From: Wenzhouxiangella sp. 15190
Lineage (GTDB): Bacteria > Pseudomonadota > Gammaproteobacteria > Xanthomonadales > Wenzhouxiangellaceae
DNA length: 64,000 nucleotides
NCBI RefSeq assembly: GCF_003417465.1
Contig: NZ_QVMV01000046.1
Coordinates: forward strand, 42,902-106,901
Direction of reading: 5' to 3'
Under the pieces are notes generated by a model, which searched no databases, was not told the origin of the DNA, and worked only from the letters and a program-made list of their open reading frames with translations. Numbering within the stretch: position 1 is the first letter of the stretch; each line of letters begins with the position of its first letter. Below, one piece after another: positions 17,709 through 25,064 of this stretch. The position numbers and the translations under genes are program-made.

Positions 17709-18575
17709 ATGCGGTGGATCATCAGCGTTCTCGTCGTCCTGGCCCTGGTAGCGGGCCTGTGGTGGATGGAGCAACAACGGCAGGCGGAACTGGTGCCGGA
17801 GGCCGACCTGGACATCCCGGCCGAGCCCGAGCAGCCCGAACCACGCCATCCCTTGCCCGAACCCGAGCCGATCCCGACGCCCGACGAAACCATGGGAGAC
17901 GACAGCCCGGAAGCATCCGATACGTCGCCGGAAGCCCAACCTGAGCCGGAGCCACTACCGGACCTGGCCGACAGCGACACCGCCGCACTCGAAGCGTTGG
18001 CAAGCCTGCTCGGCAACGACTTCGTCCAGCAGTGGATCAAGCCCGAGTTCGTCATCCCGCGCGCGGTTTCGGTGATCAACAGCCTCGAAGGCGAAGCACC
18101 GGCGCTGAAATCGTTGCCGGTACGAACGCTGGATACCGAGCCGCTCACCGAGGAGAGTGGTGATGGTGAGAAGCTACTCTGGACCGAAGCCAACACCGCC
18201 CGCTACGAAAGCCTGGTCGCCTCGATCGAGTCCATACCGGCAGACGAAGCCGCGATGCTCTACCGACGCTACTACCCGTTGTTTCAGGAAGCCTGGCAAG
18301 AGCTCGGCGAGACAGAGCCGTATTTCAATGACCGTCTCATTGACGTCGTCGATCACCTGCTGGCCACGCCGGAAGTCGAACTGCCGTTCGAGGTCGTGCC
18401 CTACGAGGGGCGACTGCATTTTGCAGACGAAGCGCTGCAGGAAGAGTCATGGGGCCGCAAGCTGCTGATCCGGATGGGACCGGATCAGGCTGCCGCCATC
18501 AAGCAATGGCTGCGTGATTTCCGGCAGGAGCTTGCCGCTCCGCCTGAGGGCGAGGAGGAGAAGGATTTCTCCTGA
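17709..18575 (+). CDS. DUF3014 domain-containing membrane-anchored protein
   Basis: A 288-residue protein with an N-terminal membrane anchor or uncleaved signal (residues 4-20, IISVLVVLALVAGLWWM). A Pro/Glu-rich linker follows (about 28-90, many PE and EP units) and then a globular C-terminal domain. DFVQQWIKPEFVIPRAVSVINSLEG and the RRYYPLFQEAWQELG segment fit the DUF3014 family. The domain would lie in the periplasm. The family has no established function. The stop lies 3 bp from the convergent parC stop, with no obvious terminator between them. Confidence 0.85.
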   Translation: MRWIISVLVVLALVAGLWWMEQQRQAELVPEADLDIPAEPEQPEPRHPLPEPEPIPTPDETMGDDSPEASDTSPEAQPEPEPLPDLADSDTAALEALASLLGNDFVQQWIKPEFVIPRAVSVINSLEGEAPALKSLPVRTLDTEPLTEESGDGEKLLWTEANTARYESLVASIESIPADEAAMLYRRYYPLFQEAWQELGETEPYFNDRLIDVVDHLLATPEVELPFEVVPYEGRLHFADEALQEESWGRKLLIRMGPDQAAAIKQWLRDFRQELAAPPEGEEEKDFS

Positions 18576-18578
18576 ACG

Positions 18579-20828
18579 CTAATCCGCCAAGGTCAATTTC
18601 GTCACCTTCTGGAAACCTCGCGGCAATTTCCGGCCGCGCTGGGCGCGCTCACCCCAGTAGTTTTCGGTATCCGCCCAGCTCAGACGCAGGTAGCGCTGCC
18701 CGGCCCAGACCAGGCAATCCTCGCCGGCGGCGATGACGATGGCACCGGCCATTTTCTCGCCGGCCTTCTTTGCCTTGGGCGGGATATTGATGAGCTTGTT
18801 GCCCTTGCCCTTGGACAGCTCGGGGACTTCGGACAGGTAGTAGGCGAGCAGGTAGCCCTCGGTGGTGGCGCAGACGATGACGGCTTCCTCGTCCTCGGTC
18901 ACCGGTGAGATCGGCAGCACGTCCGAGCCCGCCGGCACGGTGAGCATTTGCTTGCCGGCCTTCTGGCGTGTGTGCAGGTGCTCCAGCTGCGTGACGAAGC
19001 CGTAGCCGGCATCACTGGCCAGCAACACCCGATCTTCGGGCGCGCCGATGGCCAGGCTGCGGAAAGCCGCGTCGGCCTTGGGACTGAAGCGGCCGGTGAG
19101 CGGCTCGCCCAGGCTACGAGCCGAAGGCAGTTCATGGGCAATCAACGAATAGCTGCGTCCGGTGGAATCCAGAAAGCAGGCCGTCTGCGTGCTGCGGCCG
19201 CGCGCGGCGGCCAGGAATTCGTCGCCGGCACGGTAATTGAGTTCCTCGGGCTTGATGTCGTGGCCCTTGGCCGCGCGCACCCAGCCATTGTCGCTGAGCA
19301 CCACGGTGACCGGCTCGGACGGCACCAGGTCGGTTTCCTTCAGGGCCTGGGCGGCGGCACGTTCGACGATCTGCGAGCGGCGCTCATCGCCGTAGGCTTC
19401 GGCGTCTTCGAGCAGTTCGTCACGAATCAGGCGGGTGAGCTTCTTCGGCGAAGCCAGGATGGCCTCGATCTGCTTGCGCTCGTCTTCGAGCTTGTCCTTT
19501 TCGCCCTGGATCTTCATTTCCTCGAGCTTCGCGAGATTGCGTAGCTTGAGCTCGAGGATGGCCTCGGCCTGGGTACCGGTCAGGCCGAAGCGCTCCATCA
19601 GGACGGGCTTGGGCTCATCTTCGGTGCGGATGATGTGGATCACCTCGTCGATATTGAGATAGGCGATCAGCAGACCATCGAGAATATGCAGGCGATCGAC
19701 GACCTGATCGAGCCGATATTCCAGACGCCGGGTGACGGTCTGGCGCCGGAACTCCAGCCACTCGATCAACAGTTCCTTGAGATTGCGCACGCCGGGCCGG
19801 CCGTTGAGGCCGATGACGTTGAGATTCATGCGCGCACTCTTTTCCAGGTCGGTGGTCGCGAACAGGTGGCCCATGAGCTGTTCGAGATCGACCCGGTTGC
19901 TGCGGGGCACGATGACCAGGCGGGTGGGATGCTCGTGGTCGGACTCGTCGCGCAAGTCGGTCACCCAGGGCAACTTCTTGGCCTGCATCTGCGAGGCGAT
20001 CTGCTCGAGCACCTTGGCCGGCGAGACCTGGTGCGGCAGCGCCGTGATGATGATCTCCTCGCCTTCCCGTTCCCACTTGGCGCGCTGTCGGATACCGCCC
20101 GAGCCGGTCTCGTAGAGGTTGAGCAGTTCCTCCCGGGAGCTGACGATTTCCGGCCCGCCGGGAAAGTCCGGGGCGGGGATGTGTTCGCACAGCTCGGCCA
20201 CGCTGGTCTTCTTGGGCGCCTCGAGCAGGCGCACGCAGGCCGAGACCACCTCGCGCAGGTTGTGCGGCGGGATGTCGGTGGCCATGCCCACGGCGATACC
20301 CTGCCCGCCATTGAGCAGCACGTTGGGTAGACGGGCAGGCAGAAGCTTGGGCTCTTTCAGCGTGCCGTCGAAGTTGGGCACCCACTCCACAGTGCCCTGC
20401 CCCAGCTCGGCCAGCAGGGCCTTGGCATACGGCGCCAGGCGCGACTCAGTGTAGCGCATGGCCGCGAAGGACTTGGGGTCATCGGGCGAGCCGAAGTTGC
20501 CCTGCCCGTCGACCAGCGGGTAGCGATACGAGAACGGCTGGGCCATCAGCACCATGGCCTCGTAGCAGGCGGAATCGCCGTGCGGATGGAATTTGCCGAT
20601 CACGTCACCCACCGTGCGGGCGGATTTCTTGTGCTTGGACGCCGCCGACAGCCCCAGCTCGCTCATGGCGTAGACGATGCGCCGCTGCACGGGCTTGAGA
20701 CCGTCGCACACGTTGGGCAGGGCGCGGTCGAGCACGACGTACATGGCGTAGTCGAGATAGGCGCGCTCGGCGTAGGTGCGCAGGGGTTGCTGTTCGAAGT
20801 CGCCGGAAACGGGTTTGATTTCGCTCAT
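18579..20828 (-). CDS. parC: DNA topoisomerase IV subunit A
   Basis: A 749-residue type IIA topoisomerase A subunit, the usual ParC length. The breakage-reunion domain contains [20 protein letters not shown], the quinolone-determining region with Ser and Glu at the E. coli 80 and 84 positions, so no resistance change is seen there. The catalytic Tyr lies in [11 protein letters not shown] coiled-coil gate follows (about 400-470), then the beta-pinwheel C-terminal domain. With ParE it decatenates daughter chromosomes. parE is not in the window. The length and lack of a GyrA-box (QRRGGKG) favour ParC over GyrA. The BLUF gene ends 112 bp upstream on the same strand. Confidence 0.95.
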   Translation of the reverse strand: MSEIKPVSGDFEQQPLRTYAERAYLDYAMYVVLDRALPNVCDGLKPVQRRIVYAMSELGLSAASKHKKSARTVGDVIGKFHPHGDSACYEAMVLMAQPFSYRYPLVDGQGNFGSPDDPKSFAAMRYTESRLAPYAKALLAELGQGTVEWVPNFDGTLKEPKLLPARLPNVLLNGGQGIAVGMATDIPPHNLREVVSACVRLLEAPKKTSVAELCEHIPAPDFPGGPEIVSSREELLNLYETGSGGIRQRAKWEREGEEIIITALPHQVSPAKVLEQIASQMQAKKLPWVTDLRDESDHEHPTRLVIVPRSNRVDLEQLMGHLFATTDLEKSARMNLNVIGLNGRPGVRNLKELLIEWLEFRRQTVTRRLEYRLDQVVDRLHILDGLLIAYLNIDEVIHIIRTEDEPKPVLMERFGLTGTQAEAILELKLRNLAKLEEMKIQGEKDKLEDERKQIEAILASPKKLTRLIRDELLEDAEAYGDERRSQIVERAAAQALKETDLVPSEPVTVVLSDNGWVRAAKGHDIKPEELNYRAGDEFLAAARGRSTQTACFLDSTGRSYSLIAHELPSARSLGEPLTGRFSPKADAAFRSLAIGAPEDRVLLASDAGYGFVTQLEHLHTRQKAGKQMLTVPAGSDVLPISPVTEDEEAVIVCATTEGYLLAYYLSEVPELSKGKGNKLINIPPKAKKAGEKMAGAIVIAAGEDCLVWAGQRYLRLSWADTENYWGERAQRGRKLPRGFQKVTKLTLAD

Positions 20829-20940
20829 GGCCGGGAATTGTCGCCCAAGACGGGCAACCTTGCCACAGCGATTACCGACGAAATACCGGAAGTACCGGTG
20901 GCCGGCGCTCCCTATGGATGGCTGGGGCCGGAATGCTCTC

Positions 20941-21498
20941 CTAGAGGAGAACCCAGGCGATAATGGCGAACGTCACCAGCACGCTCCCGGCGGCGGTCAG
21001 GTAGACCTTCACCGGCGTGGTGTCGGTGCTCACCTTCGGCTCTGACCATTCGCCTTGCGGCATTGACGCCTCGGTGGACTCCCTGAGCACATCGAGCACC
21101 TCGTCGATCGTCTCCTCGTCGAAGTGGAATGGATCGAAGCGTTTGTGGCCGCGGTGCTCGAGCTTCTTGCGCAAGGTGCGGTCGAGTGTGAGGTATTTCA
21201 TCGCCCAGAGTTTGAAGCGCCGCCTTTCGATCGGCCGCTTGCGAAGCAATGTGATGTCGCGGTGGCGCGGGTCGTCATTGAGCTTGTTGTAGAGCTTCTC
21301 GACGTGTTCGCGCTCACCTTCCAGGCACTGGAAGAAGATGTCGTTGCCGAAGCACAGTACGCCACCGATATTCCTGGGTTCGTTGTTGCGGCGCGACTGG
21401 ATGAGGATGCGACCGACTTCCGGCTCGACGCCCAGTGCCCCCTTGTTGCGGGCGACATTGGAACGGCTGGCGTAGACCAGTTCGATCAGTTCCGGCAT
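20941..21498 (-). CDS. BLUF-domain photoreceptor with C-terminal membrane anchor
   Basis: A 185-residue protein. Residues 4-100 are a BLUF (blue light using FAD) domain. The key flavin residues are present: Tyr9 in LVYASR, Asn39 in RRNNEP, Gln57 in FFQCLEG, and Trp98/Met100 in KLWAMKYL. A charged helical region (about 105-160) follows, ending in one hydrophobic segment (165-184). Most short BLUF proteins are soluble, so a tail anchor is unusual. I chose the ATG at 21498 because it aligns with the BLUF N-terminus. The neighbouring upstream gene also encodes a membrane-anchored protein, with an HTH. The output partner is unknown. Confidence 0.88.
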   Translation of the reverse strand: MPELIELVYASRSNVARNKGALGVEPEVGRILIQSRRNNEPRNIGGVLCFGNDIFFQCLEGEREHVEKLYNKLNDDPRHRDITLLRKRPIERRRFKLWAMKYLTLDRTLRKKLEHRGHKRFDPFHFDEETIDEVLDVLRESTEASMPQGEWSEPKVSTDTTPVKVYLTAAGSVLVTFAIIAWVLL

Positions 21499-21616
21499 GG
21501 GCGTCTCTCTTCTCTGGTGACTTTCATCGGTTGAACAGCATACGAACCAATGAGTCACCGGAATGTGAGGGGTGGACGCCTGCCCTCAGCATTTCGGTCG
21601 AGTCCGCATGGCGGGT

Positions 21617-22699
21617 TCAATCGGCCAGGTTGACACCGCGTGCAGCCGCATCCAGCCAGGCGATGACGTTGCCGTCCTGCAGGAACTCGATCCGGTTCAA
21701 GTCGGGATTGTGCCGCAGTGCGACTCCTGCCCCGCCGTCCAGTTCCAGCGGCGTCCCGCCGGCCATGCGAATGGAATTGGTACCAAGATCGAGGCCGACA
21801 TCGAACTGGCCTCGCATCCAGAGACCCCTTCGACCGTGCGTGTGTCGATCGAACTCGATGCCGGTGTCGTAGTAGCCGGCCCCCGGCTGCCCGGCCAGAC
21901 GCAGACCGGCCATCCAGCTGCCGTCCATGCCCGGTTCCCACCAGTCATGTTCCTCGGGAAGGGGTCCGGTTTGTACCTGCAGCCCGGCATTGCCCACATG
22001 GGCCTTGTTCTGGACATTCAGCCCGATCAGGTAGGAACGATCTTCTCCGATGTCGTAAGTCTCGATGCTGTTGCCAATGGCGGCGCCCGAGCCGTAGGCG
22101 AATACGTCGGCATGATAAGCGGCGGACCAGCCCGAGCCGCGCTTGCGCAGATTGACGATGCTGGCGACGCCATCGCCGCGATCATGATTGGTATCGAGGT
22201 TGACGAAGAAGGCCAGCGGATAGGATTTGGCCCCGGCCGGCACGTCGTTGTGCTGTTGCAAGCTCATCAACGTGTGGGTGTAACCGGTATCACCGGGATT
22301 GGGAGCGTCGTTGTATCGACGATAATCCAGCGGTGCATTGACCGGCATGAACTGTTCCGGGTCGGCGCCGCCGTCAGCCTGTTCATCGACGAACAGTGCC
22401 GCCTGCGGCTCGATCTCGACATGGGCCCACTGCGGGAAAGGGAAATCCGACACGGCCCAGGCCAGTCCCCCGGCAAACAGGAATGTTACGGCAAGTGCCG
22501 GCCAGCGAAGCCTGCCGTGCAGACCCCGACTGCCCTGGCGGCGGATAAAACGATCGAGGTCGCGCCTGAGAATGCGCCGGCGGCGCCCGATGCCTACATC
22601 TGCCAACCGGCCGGCGGCAATTTCGGCTTCGATATCGGCGGTTGAAACGCGAAGCAGCGCGGCCGCTTCATCCACGGTCAGGACGGGAAGAACATTCAT
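21617..22699 (-). CDS. Membrane-anchored HTH protein with extracytoplasmic domain, unknown
   Basis: A 360-residue protein. Residues 5-52 (LTVDEAAALLRVSTADIEAEI, then RRILRRDLDRFI) look like an excisionase/MerR-type helix-turn-helix. Residues 66-84 form one transmembrane segment. About 275 residues should then lie outside the cytoplasm, rich in Gly, Asn and aromatic residues (YTHTLMSLQQHNDVPAGAKS, WMAGLRLAGQPGAGYYDTG), somewhat like beta-rich phage-tail or adhesin modules. I recognise no full-length family. GGAG precedes the ATG by about nine bases. The arrangement recalls one-component membrane regulators such as CadC or ToxR, but the HTH type differs. It lies 118 bp upstream of the BLUF gene on the same strand. 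Confidence 0.7.
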   Translation of the reverse strand: MNVLPVLTVDEAAALLRVSTADIEAEIAAGRLADVGIGRRRRILRRDLDRFIRRQGSRGLHGRLRWPALAVTFLFAGGLAWAVSDFPFPQWAHVEIEPQAALFVDEQADGGADPEQFMPVNAPLDYRRYNDAPNPGDTGYTHTLMSLQQHNDVPAGAKSYPLAFFVNLDTNHDRGDGVASIVNLRKRGSGWSAAYHADVFAYGSGAAIGNSIETYDIGEDRSYLIGLNVQNKAHVGNAGLQVQTGPLPEEHDWWEPGMDGSWMAGLRLAGQPGAGYYDTGIEFDRHTHGRRGLWMRGQFDVGLDLGTNSIRMAGGTPLELDGGAGVALRHNPDLNRIEFLQDGNVIAWLDAAARGVNLAD

Positions 22700-22739
22700 G
22701 GCGCTCGACTCCGATTGAAGCCCACAACGGGTCAAAGAC

Positions 22740-22956
22740 TAGCACGCCCCTTTCCGTGATTCCGGGCTTGAGCCGCTACCAGTCATGCCGGCCGAAGAGC
22801 CGTAATCTCGCACGGTTGACTCACCCCGAACACTGAATTCCGGATCAGGCTGTGCTCCGGCAGGTGCCTCCGAACAACCATTCGCTGCCTCAGGGAGGTC
22901 CCGGATCGGGGCTGCGCCCCGTCCGGTGACTCCGACTTATCGTATCGCCAGGTGAC
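22740..22956. other. Gene-free stretch with no clear content
   Basis: Together with the repeats that follow, this forms the 395-bp gap between the HTH protein start and the exported methyltransferase stop. It contains a partial, diverged copy of the direct repeat (GGGAGGTCCCGG near 22892) and a small GGGGCTGCGCCCC hairpin. I see no convincing open frame or promoter. Confidence 0.5.
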
Positions 22957-23079
22957 GGAGGTCCCGGCTCTTCGCTTCGCTGCGGCCGGGACGTTAAGAC
23001 GCTTGCTGCGACAACCCTCCGTGCCGCTTCAGGGAGGTCCCGGCTCTTCGCTTCGCTGCGGCCGGGACGTTAAGACGCT
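22957..23079. repeat. Two 47-bp direct repeats, each forming a hairpin
   Basis: Two identical 47-bp copies lie at 22957-23003 and 23033-23079. Each contains GTCCCGGC and GCCGGGAC arms around a TTCGCTTCGCTGC-like loop, then GTTAAGACGCT. The second copy runs straight into the palindrome at 23068-23100. They lie downstream of the exported methyltransferase gene and may act as a transcription end or mRNA-stabilising hairpins. Confidence 0.85.
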
Positions 23080-23100
23080 CGCGGAGCGAGCGTCTTAACG
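23068..23100 (-). terminator. Perfect 15-bp palindrome containing the stop codon of the upstream gene
   Basis: Arms CGTTAAGACGCTCGC and GCGAGCGTCTTAACG are perfectly complementary around a GGA centre. The TAA stop of the exported methyltransferase gene lies within one arm. There is no T-run after it, so it may be a processing or mRNA-protecting hairpin rather than a classical terminator. Confidence 0.6.
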
Positions 23101-23895
23101 CTTTACGAACTTGAGGGTGAAGCGGTCGCTTTCGCCGATCTGGCGGTATTGCTCCTCGTCCTCGCCCTCGGGAACGCGCAGGCTCGGCGGCAGGGTCCAG
23201 ACGCCGTTGGGGTGGTCGGCCGTGTCGTCCGGATTGGCGTTGATCTCCGAGGCTTCTTCCAGCACGAAGCCGGAGGATTCGACGACGCCCACCACCCAGC
23301 TCTGCTTGAGATAGCCGGTGCCCGGATCCTGCTCACCGTCTTCGGGCAGGCGATGGCCAACCACGCCGAATACCCCGCCGGGCTTGAGCACATCGTATGC
23401 TGCTTCGGCCACGTCACGGAAAGTGCCGTCACCGGCATAGCTGTGCACGTTGCGGAAAGTCAGCACCATGTCGGCCGAGCCGGGCTCGCCCAGGTCTACC
23501 ATCTCCGGCGGATCGAACGCGATGATCTCCACCTCGCCGAAACGCTCGGCGGCTATGCGTTCCTTGTAGGTCGCCATGCCCGGCTCGTAGTAGCCCGGCA
23601 ACTCTTCCTGCTCCATGTTCCAGTGCGCGGCCACGAGCTTGCCCTCCTCGGCCAGATAGGGACCGAGAATCTCCGTATACCACCCGCCAGCCGGCGAAAT
23701 CTCGATCACGGTCATGTCCGGCTCGATGCCGAAAAAGGTCAGGGTCTCGTAGGGATTCCGGTACTGGTCCCGCTCGGCTTCTTCAGCCGGCCGGACGTCG
23801 CTTTCGATGATGTCCTTCAACTTTTCGTCGGCCAGGACCGGGGCGGCCAGCATCAGGGCCGAAATTACGAGACCGCTTGCGCGCAGTGCTTTCAT
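23095..23895 (-). CDS. Exported SAM-methyltransferase-like protein (COG4798 type)
   Basis: A 266-residue protein with a signal peptide (MKALRASGLVISALMLAAPVLA, cleaved before DEK). A Rossmann-type methyltransferase fold follows: motif I VIEISPAGGWYTE at about 63-75, an acidic residue after the second strand, and DVLKPGGVFGVVGHRLPEDG as the later motif. The family is annotated as predicted methyltransferases and is known to be exported, which is puzzling because SAM is cytoplasmic. GGAG lies seven bases before the ATG. The stop codon falls in a perfect palindrome. It follows the TrmB-like gene by 4 bp, so the two are probably cotranscribed. The substrate is unknown. Confidence 0.8.
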   Translation of the reverse strand: MKALRASGLVISALMLAAPVLADEKLKDIIESDVRPAEEAERDQYRNPYETLTFFGIEPDMTVIEISPAGGWYTEILGPYLAEEGKLVAAHWNMEQEELPGYYEPGMATYKERIAAERFGEVEIIAFDPPEMVDLGEPGSADMVLTFRNVHSYAGDGTFRDVAEAAYDVLKPGGVFGVVGHRLPEDGEQDPGTGYLKQSWVVGVVESSGFVLEEASEINANPDDTADHPNGVWTLPPSLRVPEGEDEEQYRQIGESDRFTLKFVKR

Positions 23896-23899
23896 GGTG

Positions 23900-24547
23900 T
23901 CACTCCAGAGTTGCGGTGAGTTGGAACAATCGGTGCCCGCTGAGCAGGTACTTGCGCTCGAACGGGCTGATTGGGTCGTCAACCCGGAAAGATACCACTT
24001 TCACGTCGACGACTCCGGCCAGCGCCAGCGCCCGTGCGAATTCGTCGACGTACAGCTCGAAATTACTGCGTAGCTCCAGCCGCCCGCCCAGTGCGAGCAG
24101 GCTGGGGAAGGCCGGGTGGCCGTGCCAACGGCGCTTGAGATGCGCCGGCTTGGGCCAGGGGTTGGGATAAAGCAGGTAGTGATGCGCCGGTTTGCAGCCG
24201 GCCTCGCTCATCAACCGCCACAGATCGGCCAGGTCGGCCCGGACCAGGCGGGCATTGGCCGGCAGCTCGGGAGACTTGCCGAGCCGGGCCGCACTCTTGT
24301 CGATGCCGACGACCAGGCATTCGGGATATTTTTGCGCCAGCGCGACCGTGGAGACGCCGGTCCCGCAGCCCGAATCCAGTACCACGGGCCAAGCGGAGTC
24401 GAGCGATCGGTTCAGTTCGCCGAATGCGCGGCGACTGTAGTCGTGGACAGGCGATTGCCAGGCATGGCGCAAATGCCGCAGCACCGTTTCCTCGAGCCGC
24501 CGGTGCGGTCCGGTCTGCGAGGTCTGCGGGATGCGCGATTGCGCCAT
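23900..24547 (-). CDS. TrmB-like tRNA (guanine-N7-)-methyltransferase family protein
   Basis: A 215-residue SAM-dependent methyltransferase. LDSGCGTGVSTVALAQKYPE is motif I and VVGIDKS motif II. The signature YPNPWPKPAHLKRRWHGHP, followed by GGRLELRSNFELYVDEF, is that of the TrmB family, which makes m7G46 in tRNA. It is divergent from E. coli TrmB, where the loop reads FPDPWHKARHNKRR, so a second paralogue with another tRNA target is possible. I place the start at 24547; the frame extends upstream only through the tRNA-Lys gene, which ends 14 bp before this ATG. No clear Shine-Dalgarno is seen. It is probably cotranscribed with that tRNA. Confidence 0.8.
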   Translation of the reverse strand: MAQSRIPQTSQTGPHRRLEETVLRHLRHAWQSPVHDYSRRAFGELNRSLDSAWPVVLDSGCGTGVSTVALAQKYPECLVVGIDKSAARLGKSPELPANARLVRADLADLWRLMSEAGCKPAHHYLLYPNPWPKPAHLKRRWHGHPAFPSLLALGGRLELRSNFELYVDEFARALALAGVVDVKVVSFRVDDPISPFERKYLLSGHRLFQLTATLE

Positions 24548-24561
24548 GGGCGGCAGGGAAA

Positions 24562-24636
24562 TGGTGGGCCGTGAAGGACTCGAACCTTCAACCAATAGGT
24601 TAAAAGCCTACTGCTCTACCATTGAGCTAACGGCCC
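24562..24636 (-). tRNA. tRNA-Lys (anticodon UUU)
   Basis: A complete 75-nt cloverleaf on the minus strand including an encoded 3' CCA. The acceptor stem is GGGCCGT/ACGGCCC, the D-stem GCTC/GAGC, the anticodon stem GTAGG/CCTAT (one wobble-like pair) with loop CTTTTAA, and the T-arm GAAGG TTCGAGT CCTTC. The anticodon TTT decodes Lys AAA and AAG. A sigma-70 promoter lies just upstream. Confidence 0.97.
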
Positions 24637-24652
24637 GAAAAGCGAGCCGCGT

Positions 24653-24681
24653 ATGATACCCCCGCTTTCGCCGCCGCTCAA
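24653..24681 (-). promoter_or_regulatory. Predicted promoter of tRNA-Lys
   Basis: On the minus strand TTGAGC (24676-24681) and TATCAT (24653-24658) are 17 bp apart. The bases after the -10 (ACGCGGC) are GC-rich, as in stringently controlled stable-RNA promoters. The -35 overlaps the stop codon of the upstream secreted-protein gene. Confidence 0.65.
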
Positions 24682-25064
24682 CAGTCCGGGCCCGCCGATT
24701 CGTTGCGATAAACCTCGAAGGGCCGCTCCGCCTCCTGCATGGTCACCTCGCCGTCGCGCTCAAGCGGCACAGCCAGCACACGCACGCTACAGGCCTCCGG
24801 CATTGCCTCGGCCTCGCCGGGCGAACGATACGCCACCGAAACGCGCACGCCGGATCCGAGGGCCACGCTTCGCTTACCGGGAAGGCGAAACGCTTCTCCG
24901 TCTTCGAGCACCAGTACCAGATGATCGCCACCGCCGAGCTGTGAGGCGTCGAGGAGCTGGACGCTCTCGACCTGGCCGACGATGCTTTCCCCGGCCGCGG
25001 CCATCCCTGCCGGCAGCAAGCACCACAGCAGCAGGCCGGTGATCGATGGTCGATGCATGTTCAT
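24678..25064 (-). CDS. Small secreted protein, unknown
   Basis: A 128-residue protein with a signal peptide (MNMHRPSITGLLLWCLLPAGMAAA, cleavage before GES). The mature part of about 104 residues looks all-beta, with SIVGQVESVQLLDAS and DHLVLVLEDGEAFRLPGKR. Two Cys (in EACSVRV and the C-terminal GPDC) could form a disulfide. It could be a small OB- or SH3-like barrel, but I recognise no family. The ATG overlaps the stop of the Pat-type gene as ATGA, with AGAGGA six bases upstream, so translation is probably coupled to it. Confidence 0.7.
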   Translation of the reverse strand: MNMHRPSITGLLLWCLLPAGMAAAGESIVGQVESVQLLDASQLGGGDHLVLVLEDGEAFRLPGKRSVALGSGVRVSVAYRSPGEAEAMPEACSVRVLAVPLERDGEVTMQEAERPFEVYRNESAGPDC

